A stretch of DNA of 64,000 nt from Flavobacterium kingsejongi (GCF_003076475.1 NZ_CP020919.1:248001-312000), one strand, 5' to 3'. Counted from the stretch's first letter, positions 40,736-50,901 are shown. Notes: generated by a model not told the origin, from the sequence alone. Program-made: numbers and translations.

Positions 40736-43200
40736 TTTTCATTTTTCATATAGGAAGCTGTCATCTTCCTGATTCGTTCTGCCAGGCTTTCACTGGATAG
40801 TTTTTCCCGCAGTCGGTCGGTAATAATTGGAAAACTAAACGGTGTTGGTTTTTGGCATCGTTTCCAGACAATTTCCTGCCCTTCGATCCGTTCCAATGCC
40901 ATCAGCAAACGGCCTTCTTCCAACTGGTGCTCAAACGTTTCCCGATAGGCCTGTTGAAACAATAGATTATCGGGCTCATAATCCCGGAATACCTCAAACA
41001 GCAATTGAGAACTGCTTTGCAGGTGCTTCGTTTTAATAATCTTTCCGGGAAAACCTGTAAAAACAAGCCCCGCAATTACAGCAATATCCCGGAATTTTCT
41101 TCGTGCCATTTCGGTAGCATTCAGGCTCGCCTGCAGATCCTGATGGACATACGCCGTGGTAAACAGATTGTTATCCAGCACTTCAATCATATTAATCTCC
41201 TGATCCGAAAGCAATTCAAACCCGTAATCATTATAGGCCAGCGAAAATGTAATTGGCGATAGCAAACTAATCCTGTAGGCCAATAAACTGGCTAATGCCT
41301 CATGCACAAACCGTCCTTCGAAAGGATAGAAAATAGCATGAAAGCCCTCCCTTGTTTTAAACGTTTCAATCAGGAACTCATTGGCATTGGGCACTATGGA
41401 TTCTTTACGCTGCCGCTTAAAAACCGGAGCTAACGCTTTTAATTCTGGGGTTAATTTTTCAGTGTTCGCAGCATATAATTCCTGACGTAACAATTCGCTC
41501 ATTTGTGCCGATAAGGTCATACGGCCTCCCATCCAGCTGGCAAACTTTGAAGTTTTTCCGGATTCAGCCTTTTTAACAAGCACCTGCATGTTTTTTACAC
41601 GGTACAATTCCAGTTTTTTACCTGCAAAAGTAAAGACATCACCGGGTTTGAGCTTGGAAATAAACCATTCTTCAATACTGCCGATATAACCGCCTGTAAG
41701 GTATTTCACATTGAGTACCGCATCACCGACAATGGTACCAATTTGCATCCTGTGGTGCATGGCAATCGAACGGCTGTTAATCTTATAGCAGCCATCCTCC
41801 ATAATTTCTACTTTTTTATATTCATCATAAGCCCTCAGGCTCTGGCTCCCTTTTGTGATAAAATTCAAAATCCATTGCCAGTTCTCCGGTGTCATATCCT
41901 GATAGCAAAAGGTACTTTTCACTTCTTTATAAATGTCATCGGAAAAAAAACCATCGGAAACTGCAAGCGTATTGAGGTATTGCACTAATACATCCCAGCT
42001 GTTGAGGTAAGGCGTCCGGTCTTCAACTACCGTTTCTGCCACGGCTTTTTTCAGGGCGGAAGCTTCGACCAGCTCTATCGCATGTGTAGCCAGGAAATAG
42101 ATTACACTTTCTTTACCGGGCTGATGGCCGCTTCTTCCGGCGCGCTGCAGAAAACGGGCCACTCCTTTGGGACCGCCTACCTGAATAATGGTTTCTACTG
42201 GGGCAAAATCCACTCCTAAATCAAGGCTGGAAGTACAGACGACCACTTTCAATTCTTCGTTTCGGATGGCCTGTTCCACCCAAAGCCGGGTTTCCCGGTT
42301 GATACTCCCATGATGCATGGCCATTTCCCCGGCAAATTCGGGATAGCGTTCCAATAAGCGCTGGTACCAGATTTCACAGGCAGACCGGACATTCGTAAAC
42401 AATAATGTTGTTTTACTGTTGCGGATGATTTGCGCGACGTCATCAATTAGGTGAAGCCCCATGTGTCCCCGCCACGGATAACTTTCCATTTTTTCAGGAA
42501 TAATCGAGATCACTTTTATCTTTTTATGGATATTGGCGCGTATCAGGACGGAATTCTCCAATGCTTTGGAATCCATCCCCAATAACACTTGCTGTGCCTG
42601 TTCCAGATTGCCAATTGTAGCGGAAATTCCCCAGATGCGCATTTTAGCCGCTACAGTCTTTAGCCTGGACAGTGCCAATTCCATCTGCACACCCCTTTTG
42701 GTTCCCAGCAATTCGTGCCATTCATCTACAACAATCGCTGTACAACTTTTAAATATCTTATCATATCCTTTGGAAGCAAGCAGCAGCTGAAGGCTTTCCG
42801 GGGTTGTAATCAGCAGGTCCGGCATTTTTGTCTTTTGTTGTGCCCGTTCTTTATTACTGGTATCCCCAGATCGTATCCCCACCGTCATTTTAAGTCCCAT
42901 ATCCTGCACAACACGCTCTGCAGCCTGCTTAATTTCTACTGATAAAGCCCGTAACGGTGTAATCCAAATGGCTTTAATACCGGGTTTATGGCGGGTTGCA
43001 TAATCGGGATTGTTTTTGATATAATCCAACACGATCGGAGCCCAGAGCGCGTAGGTCTTTCCACTGCCGGTGGGCGCATTCAGCAGGCCATTTTTACCCT
43101 GCAGAAAAGCCGTCCACGTTTGCGTCTGAAAGGGAAAAGCCTTCCAGCCTTGCTTGTGGAACCAATTTTCAGCTACTTCAAAAAGTTGGGTTCTGTTCAT
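40732..43200 (-). CDS. Ligase-associated DEXH-box helicase (Lhr-like)
   Basis: An 822-residue superfamily 2 helicase of the Lhr type. It has Walker A 'NAPTGSGKTYALW', motif II 'VVDEWHEL' (DEWH), motif III 'GISATIGN', 'LLFTNVRS', 'HHGSINRETR' and motif VI 'QRAGRSGHQPG', followed by a winged-helix and a long Lhr-specific C-terminal region. It probably unwinds 3'-tailed duplexes during repair. It starts one base before the ligase stop and overlaps pdeM, so the four genes form one unit. Confidence 0.92.
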   Translation of the reverse strand: MNRTQLFEVAENWFHKQGWKAFPFQTQTWTAFLQGKNGLLNAPTGSGKTYALWAPIVLDYIKNNPDYATRHKPGIKAIWITPLRALSVEIKQAAERVVQDMGLKMTVGIRSGDTSNKERAQQKTKMPDLLITTPESLQLLLASKGYDKIFKSCTAIVVDEWHELLGTKRGVQMELALSRLKTVAAKMRIWGISATIGNLEQAQQVLLGMDSKALENSVLIRANIHKKIKVISIIPEKMESYPWRGHMGLHLIDDVAQIIRNSKTTLLFTNVRSACEIWYQRLLERYPEFAGEMAMHHGSINRETRLWVEQAIRNEELKVVVCTSSLDLGVDFAPVETIIQVGGPKGVARFLQRAGRSGHQPGKESVIYFLATHAIELVEASALKKAVAETVVEDRTPYLNSWDVLVQYLNTLAVSDGFFSDDIYKEVKSTFCYQDMTPENWQWILNFITKGSQSLRAYDEYKKVEIMEDGCYKINSRSIAMHHRMQIGTIVGDAVLNVKYLTGGYIGSIEEWFISKLKPGDVFTFAGKKLELYRVKNMQVLVKKAESGKTSKFASWMGGRMTLSAQMSELLRQELYAANTEKLTPELKALAPVFKRQRKESIVPNANEFLIETFKTREGFHAIFYPFEGRFVHEALASLLAYRISLLSPITFSLAYNDYGFELLSDQEINMIEVLDNNLFTTAYVHQDLQASLNATEMARRKFRDIAVIAGLVFTGFPGKIIKTKHLQSSSQLLFEVFRDYEPDNLLFQQAYRETFEHQLEEGRLLMALERIEGQEIVWKRCQKPTPFSFPIITDRLREKLSSESLAERIRKMTASYMKNEN

Positions 43201-44802
43201 TTACACAATCATGTTTTTTAAGTCCTCAATAGAATTCGCCTCTTCCATTTTTTTGTCCTGCCGCCAGCGTAATATGCGGGGAAATCGTGTCGCGATTCCG
43301 CTTTTATGCCTTTTTGAAAGTGCAATTCCTTCAAAGCCAATTTCAAAAACGAGCTGTGGCGTAACACTGCGTACAGGGCCAAAGCGTTCCAGCGTATTTT
43401 TTTTGATCCAGTCGTCTACTTTTCGGAATTCTGCATCGGTAAGCCCGGAATAGGCCTTTGCAAATGTCACCAACTCCCGATTGCCGTTTTCATCTGTTTG
43501 CCACAAGGCAAAAGTATAATCGGTAAAGAGGTTGGATCTCCGCCCATGCCCTCGCATCGCATAGGTCAATACCGCGTCGATTACCAGAGGTTCAATTTTC
43601 CATTTCCACCAATCGCCTTTTTTACGCCCCACCTGATAGGAGGAATCTTTGCGTTTGATCATCAGGCCTTCACTTTTGACTTCGCGGGCACGCATTCGTT
43701 CTGTAGCCACGGTATCCCAGCCTGAAAATGAAAAGCGCTCCGAAAGCAGTAATGGCAGATTTTCGTCCTTTACATTTTGATACATTTCCTCTAATAAAAA
43801 TCGTCTTTCAATAAAGGGAAGATTCCGAATATCCTGCCCTTTCCATTCCAGCAAGTCATAGGCCATAAGGAGCACCGGTGTTTTCTTAAGCAATGCCGCA
43901 CTAACTGTTTTGCGTCCAATACGCGTCTGCAAATCATTGAAAGTACCAATTGCCCCCTCAGGATAAGGAAGAATCTCCCCGTCAATCACTGTCCCATCCG
44001 GGATCTTTCCCAGGAAAGCCGTAAATTCCGGATATTTATCTGTCACCAGTTCTTCCCCACGACTCCAGACATAGAGTTCATTTTCACGTATAATCGTCTG
44101 GGAACGGATACCATCCCATTTATGCTCTACACTCCAATCCTCCGGATTGCCTAACCCTGAAACATCCCCTTCTATCGGATAGGCCAAATAGAACGGATAG
44201 GGCTTGGAAAGGAAATCCTGACTTCTTTCATCTACAATCAATTCCTGGAATGATATTGTATTGGGATCCCAATCCCCCATAAGCTTATAAGCCAAAATAT
44301 CCTCATCGATATCCTCCGCTTTGGAAAGCGCCCGAGTCATTAGCTTTTGGCTGACTCCAATCCGGAAACTGCCGGTAATTAATTTGGTAAACACAAAACG
44401 CTCATAGTAATTGAGTGCCAGCCAATTTTGCTGTAGGTATTCTTTTTTTTCTTCTTCCGTTTTTTTCTTTAGGGCAATAATTTCTTCGAGGTATTCCGTG
44501 AGGCTCTTATCTGAATGCTCCTTAGTCGTCGGGATTATCAGCGCAATAGTTTCCGCCAAATCTCCAACAATATGATAACTCTCTTCAAACAACCATACGG
44601 GAATACCCGCTAATTCATTGGCCCAAAGCCGTAGCAAGGTTGTATTCACAGGTCGCGGTGGCCTTCGATGAGATAAAATGGCGATCGTCCATACTTTATC
44701 TTCGGGACTGGCATGCTGGAAGTAACTGGTCAGTGCGGCTACTTTCACAGAGGTTTTATTGGAACTGTCCAGCGTTTTGATAAGTTCAGCAAAATTTCTC
44801 AT
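43201..44802 (-). CDS. ATP-dependent DNA ligase
   Basis: A 533-residue ligase with an N-terminal DNA-binding domain, an adenylation domain and an OB-fold. The adenylated lysine is in 'EHKWDGIRSQ' (motif I, KxDG). Further motifs are 'DGEILPY' (III), 'LMAYDLLEWKGQD' and 'SEGLMIKRKDS' (IV), and 'WWKWKIEPL' (V). It is an addition to the NAD-dependent replicative ligase expected elsewhere. This clade is always associated with an SNM1-like exonuclease and Lhr helicase. It overlaps the exonuclease end by 4 bases. Confidence 0.93.
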   Translation of the reverse strand: MRNFAELIKTLDSSNKTSVKVAALTSYFQHASPEDKVWTIAILSHRRPPRPVNTTLLRLWANELAGIPVWLFEESYHIVGDLAETIALIIPTTKEHSDKSLTEYLEEIIALKKKTEEEKKEYLQQNWLALNYYERFVFTKLITGSFRIGVSQKLMTRALSKAEDIDEDILAYKLMGDWDPNTISFQELIVDERSQDFLSKPYPFYLAYPIEGDVSGLGNPEDWSVEHKWDGIRSQTIIRENELYVWSRGEELVTDKYPEFTAFLGKIPDGTVIDGEILPYPEGAIGTFNDLQTRIGRKTVSAALLKKTPVLLMAYDLLEWKGQDIRNLPFIERRFLLEEMYQNVKDENLPLLLSERFSFSGWDTVATERMRAREVKSEGLMIKRKDSSYQVGRKKGDWWKWKIEPLVIDAVLTYAMRGHGRRSNLFTDYTFALWQTDENGNRELVTFAKAYSGLTDAEFRKVDDWIKKNTLERFGPVRSVTPQLVFEIGFEGIALSKRHKSGIATRFPRILRWRQDKKMEEANSIEDLKNMIV

Positions 44803-45824
44803 ACTTCGTCCTCACTTTCCTTTTTAGCATCCATTTCTCCCAATTCCCCTTCATATTGTGTATGTTCGGTACGCGCATCATATCCCTGTTCCCGGAGGTA
44901 TCTCGAAAATATATCGGCATAACCATGGGTACAAATTATCTTTTCGGCTCCGGTAGCTTTGATACTTTCCAAAAGCCCGGCCCAGTCACAATGGTCGCTG
45001 AGTACAAAACCACGATCTACCGCCCTGCGCCTGCGTGCACCTCGAAAAGCCATCCAGCCGCTGGCCGAACCGGTTACAAAAGGTGCCATCTTACGAATCC
45101 AGACACTTCCATGCGCACTTGGCGGCGCCAATACAATATTGCCTATGAGTTCCTCTTTTTTGGTTTCCCGTGTAATGAGCGTTGTCGGTGGAAAATCTAC
45201 CATCGGGCGTAATACCTCAGTCATGTTTTCAATTGCGCCATGGGTATAAATTTTACCATTATCGGTATCCAAATATTTTAATAACCGCTGTGCTTTACCC
45301 AGTGAATACCCGAAGAGTACTGACGTTTTTCCATCGGCTTTGTTTTCGGCCCACCAATTATTAATATCGGTCATCACTTCCGCCTGTGGCAACCATTTAA
45401 AAGCAGGCAACCCAAAGGTACATTCGGTAATAAAGGCATCACATTTTACCACATCATAAGGCACTGAAATGCCATCATCTTCTGTTTTATAATCTCCTGT
45501 AAATACCCAAACTTCCCCTTTGTACTCGACTCGGATTTGGGCACTCCCGATAATATGCCCGGCCGGATGCAGTGAAAATTTGACTCCATTAATTGTAAAA
45601 GTCTCATTCCAGTCTTTTCCGGTGACATTTATAGGCCCAAGCCGGTGCCGGATAATCGGGACGTTAGTATGATGGGTAATGTAATTCTGGTGCCCCCAAC
45701 GGGAATGGTCGGCATGGCCGTGGGTAATGATGGCATTTGTAACAGGACGCCACGGATCAAGGTAGACATCTGCCTGCTGGCAATAAATGCCTTTATCATT
45801 AAAAGCCAAAAGTGGTATTTTCAT
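44799..45824 (-). CDS. Ligase-associated DNA exonuclease (SNM1/metallo-beta-lactamase fold)
   Basis: A 341-residue protein with the metallo-beta-lactamase core 'ITHGHADHSRWG' (HxHxDH), 'LHPAGHIIGSAQI', 'WVFTGDYK' and 'VLSDHCDWAGLLE', and the beta-CASP-type C-terminal half seen in SNM1 and CPSF nucleases. It is the first gene of the repair operon. Its probable role is trimming DNA ends before the ligase acts. I saw no exact promoter box in the 281-base region upstream; it diverges from pruA. Confidence 0.9.
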   Translation of the reverse strand: MKIPLLAFNDKGIYCQQADVYLDPWRPVTNAIITHGHADHSRWGHQNYITHHTNVPIIRHRLGPINVTGKDWNETFTINGVKFSLHPAGHIIGSAQIRVEYKGEVWVFTGDYKTEDDGISVPYDVVKCDAFITECTFGLPAFKWLPQAEVMTDINNWWAENKADGKTSVLFGYSLGKAQRLLKYLDTDNGKIYTHGAIENMTEVLRPMVDFPPTTLITRETKKEELIGNIVLAPPSAHGSVWIRKMAPFVTGSASGWMAFRGARRRRAVDRGFVLSDHCDWAGLLESIKATGAEKIICTHGYADIFSRYLREQGYDARTEHTQYEGELGEMDAKKESEDEV

Positions 45825-46058
45825 ATTTTTTTACGGGTATAAAAAATAATTAGCAGCAGTAACTTCTCTTATAAATTTACAATCCGATCGATACATTCAA
45901 AAAGCAATTGTAAGAAGTTTAACGTTTTAACAGCAATACCACCAAGAATCAAAAAGACAAAAAAATCCCTGTAAATTCCATTTTTATTATTTTATACCGC
46001 CTTGAAGTTGTAATAGTTATCAAATCCTTAATATCCTATAATATCCCGTTACATTTTG

Positions 46059-46066
46059 TATCTTTG
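46059..46066 (+). promoter_or_regulatory. pruA promoter -7 box
   Basis: TATCTTTG, an exact match ending 39 bases before the ATG at 46106. Confidence 0.7.
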
Positions 46067-46105
46067 CAGCGCAAAAAATTGATTATTCATTAAAAATAAA
46101 TCGTC

Positions 46106-47740
46106 ATGCCAAAAGGAATTTTTCACGTACCTACACCTATCAATGAACCGGTAAAAACGTACGCCCCTAATAGCCCGGAAAGAAAAGCGGTTCAAGAAGC
46201 ATATAAAGCCATGTGGAATTCACAAATTGAAGTCCCTCTTTATATCGGAAGCGAAGAAATAAAAACCGGAACGACTAAAAACCTGACGTCTCCTCATGAT
46301 CACAAACATGTGGTTGGAACGTACCATTTAGCAGAAAAAGCCCATGTTGAGAAAGCGATCTCAAGTGCTTTGGAAGCGCGTAAAAAATGGGCAGCTTTAC
46401 ACTGGGAGCAAAGAGCAGCAATTTTCCTGAAAGCGGCTGAATTAATTGCAGGCCCTTACCGTGCAAAAATCAATGCGGCCACTATGATTGGCCAATCCAA
46501 AAATATCCATCAGGCAGAAATTGATTCTGCATGTGAACTTATTGACTTCCTGCGTTTCAACGTAGCTTTCATGACCCAAATCTATAACGATCAGCCAAAA
46601 TCGGACGCTACTATGTGGAACCGTGTGGAATATCGTCCATTGGAAGGTTTTGTCTATGCAGTAACACCATTCAACTTTACGGCTATTGCGGGTAACCTTC
46701 CTGCAAGTGCTGCTTTAATGGGAAATGTGGTGGTATGGAAACCAAGTTTCAGCCAGATTTATTCGGCAAAAGTAATCATCGATGTTTTCAAAGAAGCAGG
46801 AGTTCCTGCCGGAGTAATCAATGTTGTTTTAGGAGATGCTAAAATGATTACTGATACCCTTTTGGACAGCCCTGATTTTGCAGGAATCCACTTTACAGGA
46901 TCTACCGGTGTATTCCGTGATATCTGGACAAAAATTGGTGCTAACATTGGAATCTACAAAACCTATCCTCGTATCGTAGGAGAAACTGGCGGAAAAGATT
47001 TTATCGTAGCACACCCAAGCGCCAATCCAAAACAAGTGGCTACAGGAATTGTTCGTGGCGCTTTTGAATTCCAGGGACAAAAATGTTCTGCTGCTTCTAG
47101 AGCTTATATCCCACAAAGCATCTGGAACACTGTAAAAGAGCAGGTCATTGCTGATGTTAAATCCTTTAAAATGGGATCTCCGGAAGACTTTGGTAATTTC
47201 GTTACTGCTGTTATCCACGAAGGATCATTTGACAAATTGGCCCGTTTTATCGACCAGGCTAAAAAAGATACAGATGCTGAAATCATCGTTGGAGGAAATT
47301 ATGACAAATCTGTTGGTTACTTTATTGAGCCTACGGTTATCGTAACATCCAATCCACATTATATCACCATGAAAGAAGAATTGTTCGGGCCTGTTATGAC
47401 CATTTTCGTATATGAAGATGCTAAATGGAACGAAACACTTCACTTAGTTGATGAAACTTCAGAATACGCATTAACCGGAGCTATTTTCAGCCAGGATCGT
47501 TATGCTATCCAGGAGGCTACTACCGTTTTGGAAAATGCTGCAGGTAACTTCTACATCAATGACAAACCTACCGGAGCTATTGTGGGCATGCAGCCTTTTG
47601 GCGGTGCAAGAGGATCAGGCACTAATGACAAGGCAGGTTCTGCATTAAACTTAATGCGTTGGGTTTCTGCCCGTACCATTAAAGAAACTTTTATTCCTGC
47701 AGAGGACTACAGGTATCCATTTTTATCAGAAGAGAAATAA
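46106..47740 (+). CDS. pruA: L-glutamate gamma-semialdehyde (P5C) dehydrogenase
   Basis: This aldehyde dehydrogenase catalyses the second step of proline catabolism, oxidising glutamate semialdehyde to glutamate with NAD+. The 544-residue protein has the catalytic Cys in 'FEFQGQKCSAASR', the general base Glu in 'GETGGKDF', the NAD-binding 'FTGSTGVFRD', and the P5C-type 'AVTPFNFTAIAGNL' and 'QPFGGARGSGTNDKAG' segments. It lacks a proline dehydrogenase domain, so it is the monofunctional form. Codon use looks biased toward a highly expressed gene. Confidence 0.95.
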   Translation: MPKGIFHVPTPINEPVKTYAPNSPERKAVQEAYKAMWNSQIEVPLYIGSEEIKTGTTKNLTSPHDHKHVVGTYHLAEKAHVEKAISSALEARKKWAALHWEQRAAIFLKAAELIAGPYRAKINAATMIGQSKNIHQAEIDSACELIDFLRFNVAFMTQIYNDQPKSDATMWNRVEYRPLEGFVYAVTPFNFTAIAGNLPASAALMGNVVVWKPSFSQIYSAKVIIDVFKEAGVPAGVINVVLGDAKMITDTLLDSPDFAGIHFTGSTGVFRDIWTKIGANIGIYKTYPRIVGETGGKDFIVAHPSANPKQVATGIVRGAFEFQGQKCSAASRAYIPQSIWNTVKEQVIADVKSFKMGSPEDFGNFVTAVIHEGSFDKLARFIDQAKKDTDAEIIVGGNYDKSVGYFIEPTVIVTSNPHYITMKEELFGPVMTIFVYEDAKWNETLHLVDETSEYALTGAIFSQDRYAIQEATTVLENAAGNFYINDKPTGAIVGMQPFGGARGSGTNDKAGSALNLMRWVSARTIKETFIPAEDYRYPFLSEEK

Positions 47741-47762
47741 TATTCCGTTACGGTCTATATAA

Positions 47763-47795
47763 AAAGCCGGACTAACACAAAGTTAGTCCGGCTTT
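47763..47795. terminator. Bidirectional terminator between pruA and rsmG
   Basis: A 14-base perfect stem, AAAGCCGGACTAAC/GTTAGTCCGGCTTT, with a five-base loop. T-runs lie on both outgoing sides, and it separates two convergent genes. Confidence 0.95.
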
Positions 47796-47815
47796 CTTTT
47801 TTACTATCCAAAATC

Positions 47816-48445
47816 TTACGCCTTGAACTTCAATGGAAGGTACACGACTTTTTTAGTTTCAAAAAACTCATTGCTGAAAAAATCAGCTATATTATATTCT
47901 GTTGCTTTTGGAAAATCCTGCAATTCTTCGGTCAGATCACCGCCTTTGAGGTATAAAATTCCATTTTTCAATGCATGTTTTTGCTGTTTTTTAATTTTGG
48001 TTTTCACCCATAACACAAAATCCGGCATGTTGGTCACTGCACGACTGACAATAAAATCAAAGTCGCCTTTTACATTTTCTGCACGAATTTGTTCTGCTTT
48101 TACATTTTTAAGCTCCAGCGCTTCAGCAACTGCCTCAACCACTTTTATCTTTTTTGCAATTACATCAATCAGGTAAAATCGGGTCTCTGGAAATAGAATG
48201 GCAAGCGGGATTCCGGGGAAACCACCACCAGTGCCCACATCCAGTATAAAAGTCCCGGGCTCAAAGGGTTGCACTTTTGCAATCGCCAGAGAATGAAGTA
48301 CATGCTTCGTATATAACTCCTCTATATCCTTTCGGGATATTACATTAATTTTCGCATTCCAATCCTCATATAATTCTTTTAGTTTTTGAAACTGTTCTTT
48401 CTGATTATCAGACAGGTTAGGAAAATGCGTAAGGATTTCTTCCAT
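47816..48445 (-). CDS. rsmG: 16S rRNA (guanine(527)-N(7))-methyltransferase
   Basis: RsmG (GidB) methylates G527 of 16S rRNA; its loss gives low-level streptomycin resistance in several bacteria. The 209-residue protein has 'NVISRKDIEELYTKHVLHSLA', the SAM loop 'ILDVGTGGGFPGIPLAILFP' and 'DFIVSRAVTNMP'. It is monocistronic with its own promoter box (48460-48467). Confidence 0.95.
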   Translation of the reverse strand: MEEILTHFPNLSDNQKEQFQKLKELYEDWNAKINVISRKDIEELYTKHVLHSLAIAKVQPFEPGTFILDVGTGGGFPGIPLAILFPETRFYLIDVIAKKIKVVEAVAEALELKNVKAEQIRAENVKGDFDFIVSRAVTNMPDFVLWVKTKIKKQQKHALKNGILYLKGGDLTEELQDFPKATEYNIADFFSNEFFETKKVVYLPLKFKA

Positions 48446-48459
48446 TTTTTAAATTTTCA

Positions 48460-48467
48460 CAAAAGTA
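48460..48467 (-). promoter_or_regulatory. rsmG promoter -7 box
   Basis: TACTTTTG on the minus strand, an exact match 14 bases before the rsmG start. Confidence 0.7.
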
Positions 48468-48525
48468 ATCATTTTGGGAATGAAATTTTTAATGATTTTC
48501 CACGTTTATATAGTTAATAAATTTT

Positions 48526-48533
48526 TATCTTTG
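48526..48533 (+). promoter_or_regulatory. Desaturase promoter -7 box
   Basis: TATCTTTG, an exact match ending 23 bases before the ATG at 48557. Confidence 0.7.
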
Positions 48534-48556
48534 AATCTCTAATTTAGAATGATTAT

Positions 48557-49651
48557 ATGAATAATGCACCCACCTTTTCAAGGCAGGATACTCTAAAGTT
48601 CTTTCGAACTCTGAATACCCGCGTAAATAACTACTTTAAAGAAAATAACATACAAAAAACCGGAAACTGGAAACTACACCTCAAAGCGATTGTAATGTTT
48701 ACCATTTTCCTTACGCCTTATTTTTTAATATTGACCCTTAATCTTCCGGTTTGGCTGTACCTTTTACTTTCGATTGTTATCGGGGTGGGAATGGCGGGAG
48801 TGGGAATGAACGTAATGCATGATGGGAACCACGGCTCCTATTCGAATCGTTCCTGGCTGAATAAATTTATGGGCGGAAGCATTTATATCCTGGCAGGAAA
48901 TGTATACAATTGGCAGGTTCAGCACAACGTGCTTCATCATACGTATACTAACATCCACGGCCATGATGAAGATCTTGATGCCGGTAGGATTATCCGTTTC
49001 ACCAAAGAAGCGCAATGGTATCGATTTCACAAATTCCAGCATTATTATTCCGTATTCCTGTATGGATTGCTGACATTTAACTGGGCGATCACTACGGATT
49101 TCAAACAAATGAAAAGTTACCTGAAACGAAAATTATCGTACGGAGAACCTCAAAGCCCAGCGCGTTTATGGACCGTATTGGTGATTACTAAAGTCATCTA
49201 TATTTCAATCTGGTTAGTTCTTCCTATGATTATCGGAATTGCATGGTGGAAAGTTTTACTGGGCTTCTTTATCATGCACTATACCGCGGGCTTGATCCTG
49301 AGCATTGTTTTCCAATTGGCGCATGTGGTAGAAGACACTACCAATCCTATTCCAGATGAAAATGGAGAGATTGAAAATACGTGGGCCATTCACCAATTGT
49401 ATACTACCGCTAATTTTGCCCCTAAAAATAAGATTGTAAATTGGTTTACCGGAGGCTTAAATCATCAGATTGAGCACCATATTTTCCCAAACATCAGCCA
49501 TGTGCATTATGGCAAAATTGCAGAGATCGTAAAAGCGACAGCCAAAGAGTGTAATTTGCCTTACCATGAGTTTGATACTATGAGAGGGGCTGTAATTGCG
49601 CACTTCAAGCACCTGAAAGAATTAGGCATGAATCCGGCACTTACCGTTTAA
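48557..49651 (+). CDS. Membrane fatty acid desaturase (acyl-CoA/acyl-lipid type)
   Basis: A 364-residue di-iron membrane desaturase with three histidine boxes: 'HDGNHGSYS', 'HNVLHHTYTNIHGHDED' and 'NHQIEHHIFPNISHVHY'. Four or so membrane segments lie between them. The QxxHH-type third box places it with front-end (delta-6-like) desaturases, so it may introduce a double bond near the carboxyl end; the substrate cannot be fixed from sequence. There is no fused cytochrome b5 domain. The aminotransferase gene follows after 36 bases. Confidence 0.9.
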   Translation: MNNAPTFSRQDTLKFFRTLNTRVNNYFKENNIQKTGNWKLHLKAIVMFTIFLTPYFLILTLNLPVWLYLLLSIVIGVGMAGVGMNVMHDGNHGSYSNRSWLNKFMGGSIYILAGNVYNWQVQHNVLHHTYTNIHGHDEDLDAGRIIRFTKEAQWYRFHKFQHYYSVFLYGLLTFNWAITTDFKQMKSYLKRKLSYGEPQSPARLWTVLVITKVIYISIWLVLPMIIGIAWWKVLLGFFIMHYTAGLILSIVFQLAHVVEDTTNPIPDENGEIENTWAIHQLYTTANFAPKNKIVNWFTGGLNHQIEHHIFPNISHVHYGKIAEIVKATAKECNLPYHEFDTMRGAVIAHFKHLKELGMNPALTV

Positions 49652-49687
49652 CCAAACTAAAATAACTACAAACATTAAATACATACA

Positions 49688-50872
49688 ATGAACCAATTAT
49701 CGGATAGAATTAACAATTTATCTACTTCTCAAACCCTGGCTATGGCAGCATTGGCAAGAGAATTAAAAGCACAGGGAAAAGATATTATCAGTTTAAGCTT
49801 GGGAGAACCCGATTTTAATACTCCCGATTTCATAAAAGAAGCCGCAAAAAAAGCAATTGACGAAAATTACAGCACCTATTCTCCTGTAGATGGTTATGCT
49901 GACCTAAAAGAAGCCATTTGTCGAAAATTCAAAAGAGATAATAATTTAGACTATACTCCGGCAAACGTAGTAGTTTCTACAGGTGCAAAACAGTCTTTAT
50001 ACAATATTGCACAAGTGATGCTAAATGAAGGAGACGAAGTAATCCTTCCTGCTCCTTACTGGGTAAGTTATTTTGAAATCATCAAAATGTCCGGTGGTAT
50101 TCCTGTTGAGGTAGCTACAAGCGTAGATACTGATTTTAAAATCACCGCTGCACAACTGGAAAAAGCCATTACCCCAAAAACAAAAATGATCTGGTACAGC
50201 TCTCCTTGTAATCCAAGTGGTTCTGTATACAGCCGTGAAGAGTTAACTGCTTTAGCTGAAGTTTTGGCAAAGCATCCCAATATTTATGTGGTTGCTGATG
50301 AGATCTATGAGCACATAAATTTCTCAGGGACTTTTTGCAGCATCGCTTCCATCCCGGGAATGTTCGAAAGAACCATCACCGTTAATGGTGTTGCCAAGGC
50401 TTTTGCTATGACAGGCTGGAGAATAGGTTATATTGGAGCACCAGAATTTATTGCAAAAGCCTGTACTAAAATGCAGGGACAGGTAACGAGTGGTGCCAAT
50501 TCTATTGCACAGCGCGCTACTATTGCAGCGGTAGATGCCGATCCGAAAGTACTACACCACATGGTGGAAGCCTTCCATAAAAGAAGGGATTTAGTAGTAG
50601 GATTGATCAAAGCGATCCCCGGATTAAAAATTAATGTACCGGAAGGTGCTTTTTATGTATTCCCGGACGTTTCTTCTTTCTTCGGAAAGACGTTACGTGG
50701 CACAGAGATCAAAAATGCTGATGACTTCTCCATGTACCTTTTATCTGAAGCTAATGTCGCTACAGTGACCGGAGATGCATTTGGAAACCCTGACTGTATC
50801 CGTTTCTCCTATGCCACCAGCGAAGAACAGCTGACAGAAGCACTCAAAAGAATCAAAGAAGCCCTGGCTTAA
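49688..50872 (+). CDS. PLP-dependent aminotransferase (aspartate aminotransferase type, class I/II)
   Basis: A 394-residue fold-type I aminotransferase. The PLP lysine is in 'NGVAKAFAMTGWRIGY'. Other family residues are in 'STGAKQSLYNI', 'YSSPCNPSGSVYS', 'VVADEIYEHINF' and 'CIRFSYATSEE' (carboxylate-binding Arg). Similar proteins act on aspartate, sometimes also on aromatic amino acids or prephenate. It is probably co-transcribed with the upstream desaturase, though no functional link is evident. A strong terminator follows. Confidence 0.92.
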   Translation: MNQLSDRINNLSTSQTLAMAALARELKAQGKDIISLSLGEPDFNTPDFIKEAAKKAIDENYSTYSPVDGYADLKEAICRKFKRDNNLDYTPANVVVSTGAKQSLYNIAQVMLNEGDEVILPAPYWVSYFEIIKMSGGIPVEVATSVDTDFKITAAQLEKAITPKTKMIWYSSPCNPSGSVYSREELTALAEVLAKHPNIYVVADEIYEHINFSGTFCSIASIPGMFERTITVNGVAKAFAMTGWRIGYIGAPEFIAKACTKMQGQVTSGANSIAQRATIAAVDADPKVLHHMVEAFHKRRDLVVGLIKAIPGLKINVPEGAFYVFPDVSSFFGKTLRGTEIKNADDFSMYLLSEANVATVTGDAFGNPDCIRFSYATSEEQLTEALKRIKEALA

Positions 50873-50880
50873 AAAATACT

Positions 50881-50901
50881 GCCCCAAGTTTTTCTTGGGG
50901 C
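50881..50901 (+). terminator. Intrinsic terminator after the aminotransferase
   Basis: Stem GCCCCAAG/CTTGGGGC with a five-T loop followed by TTTTTT. Confidence 0.93.
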
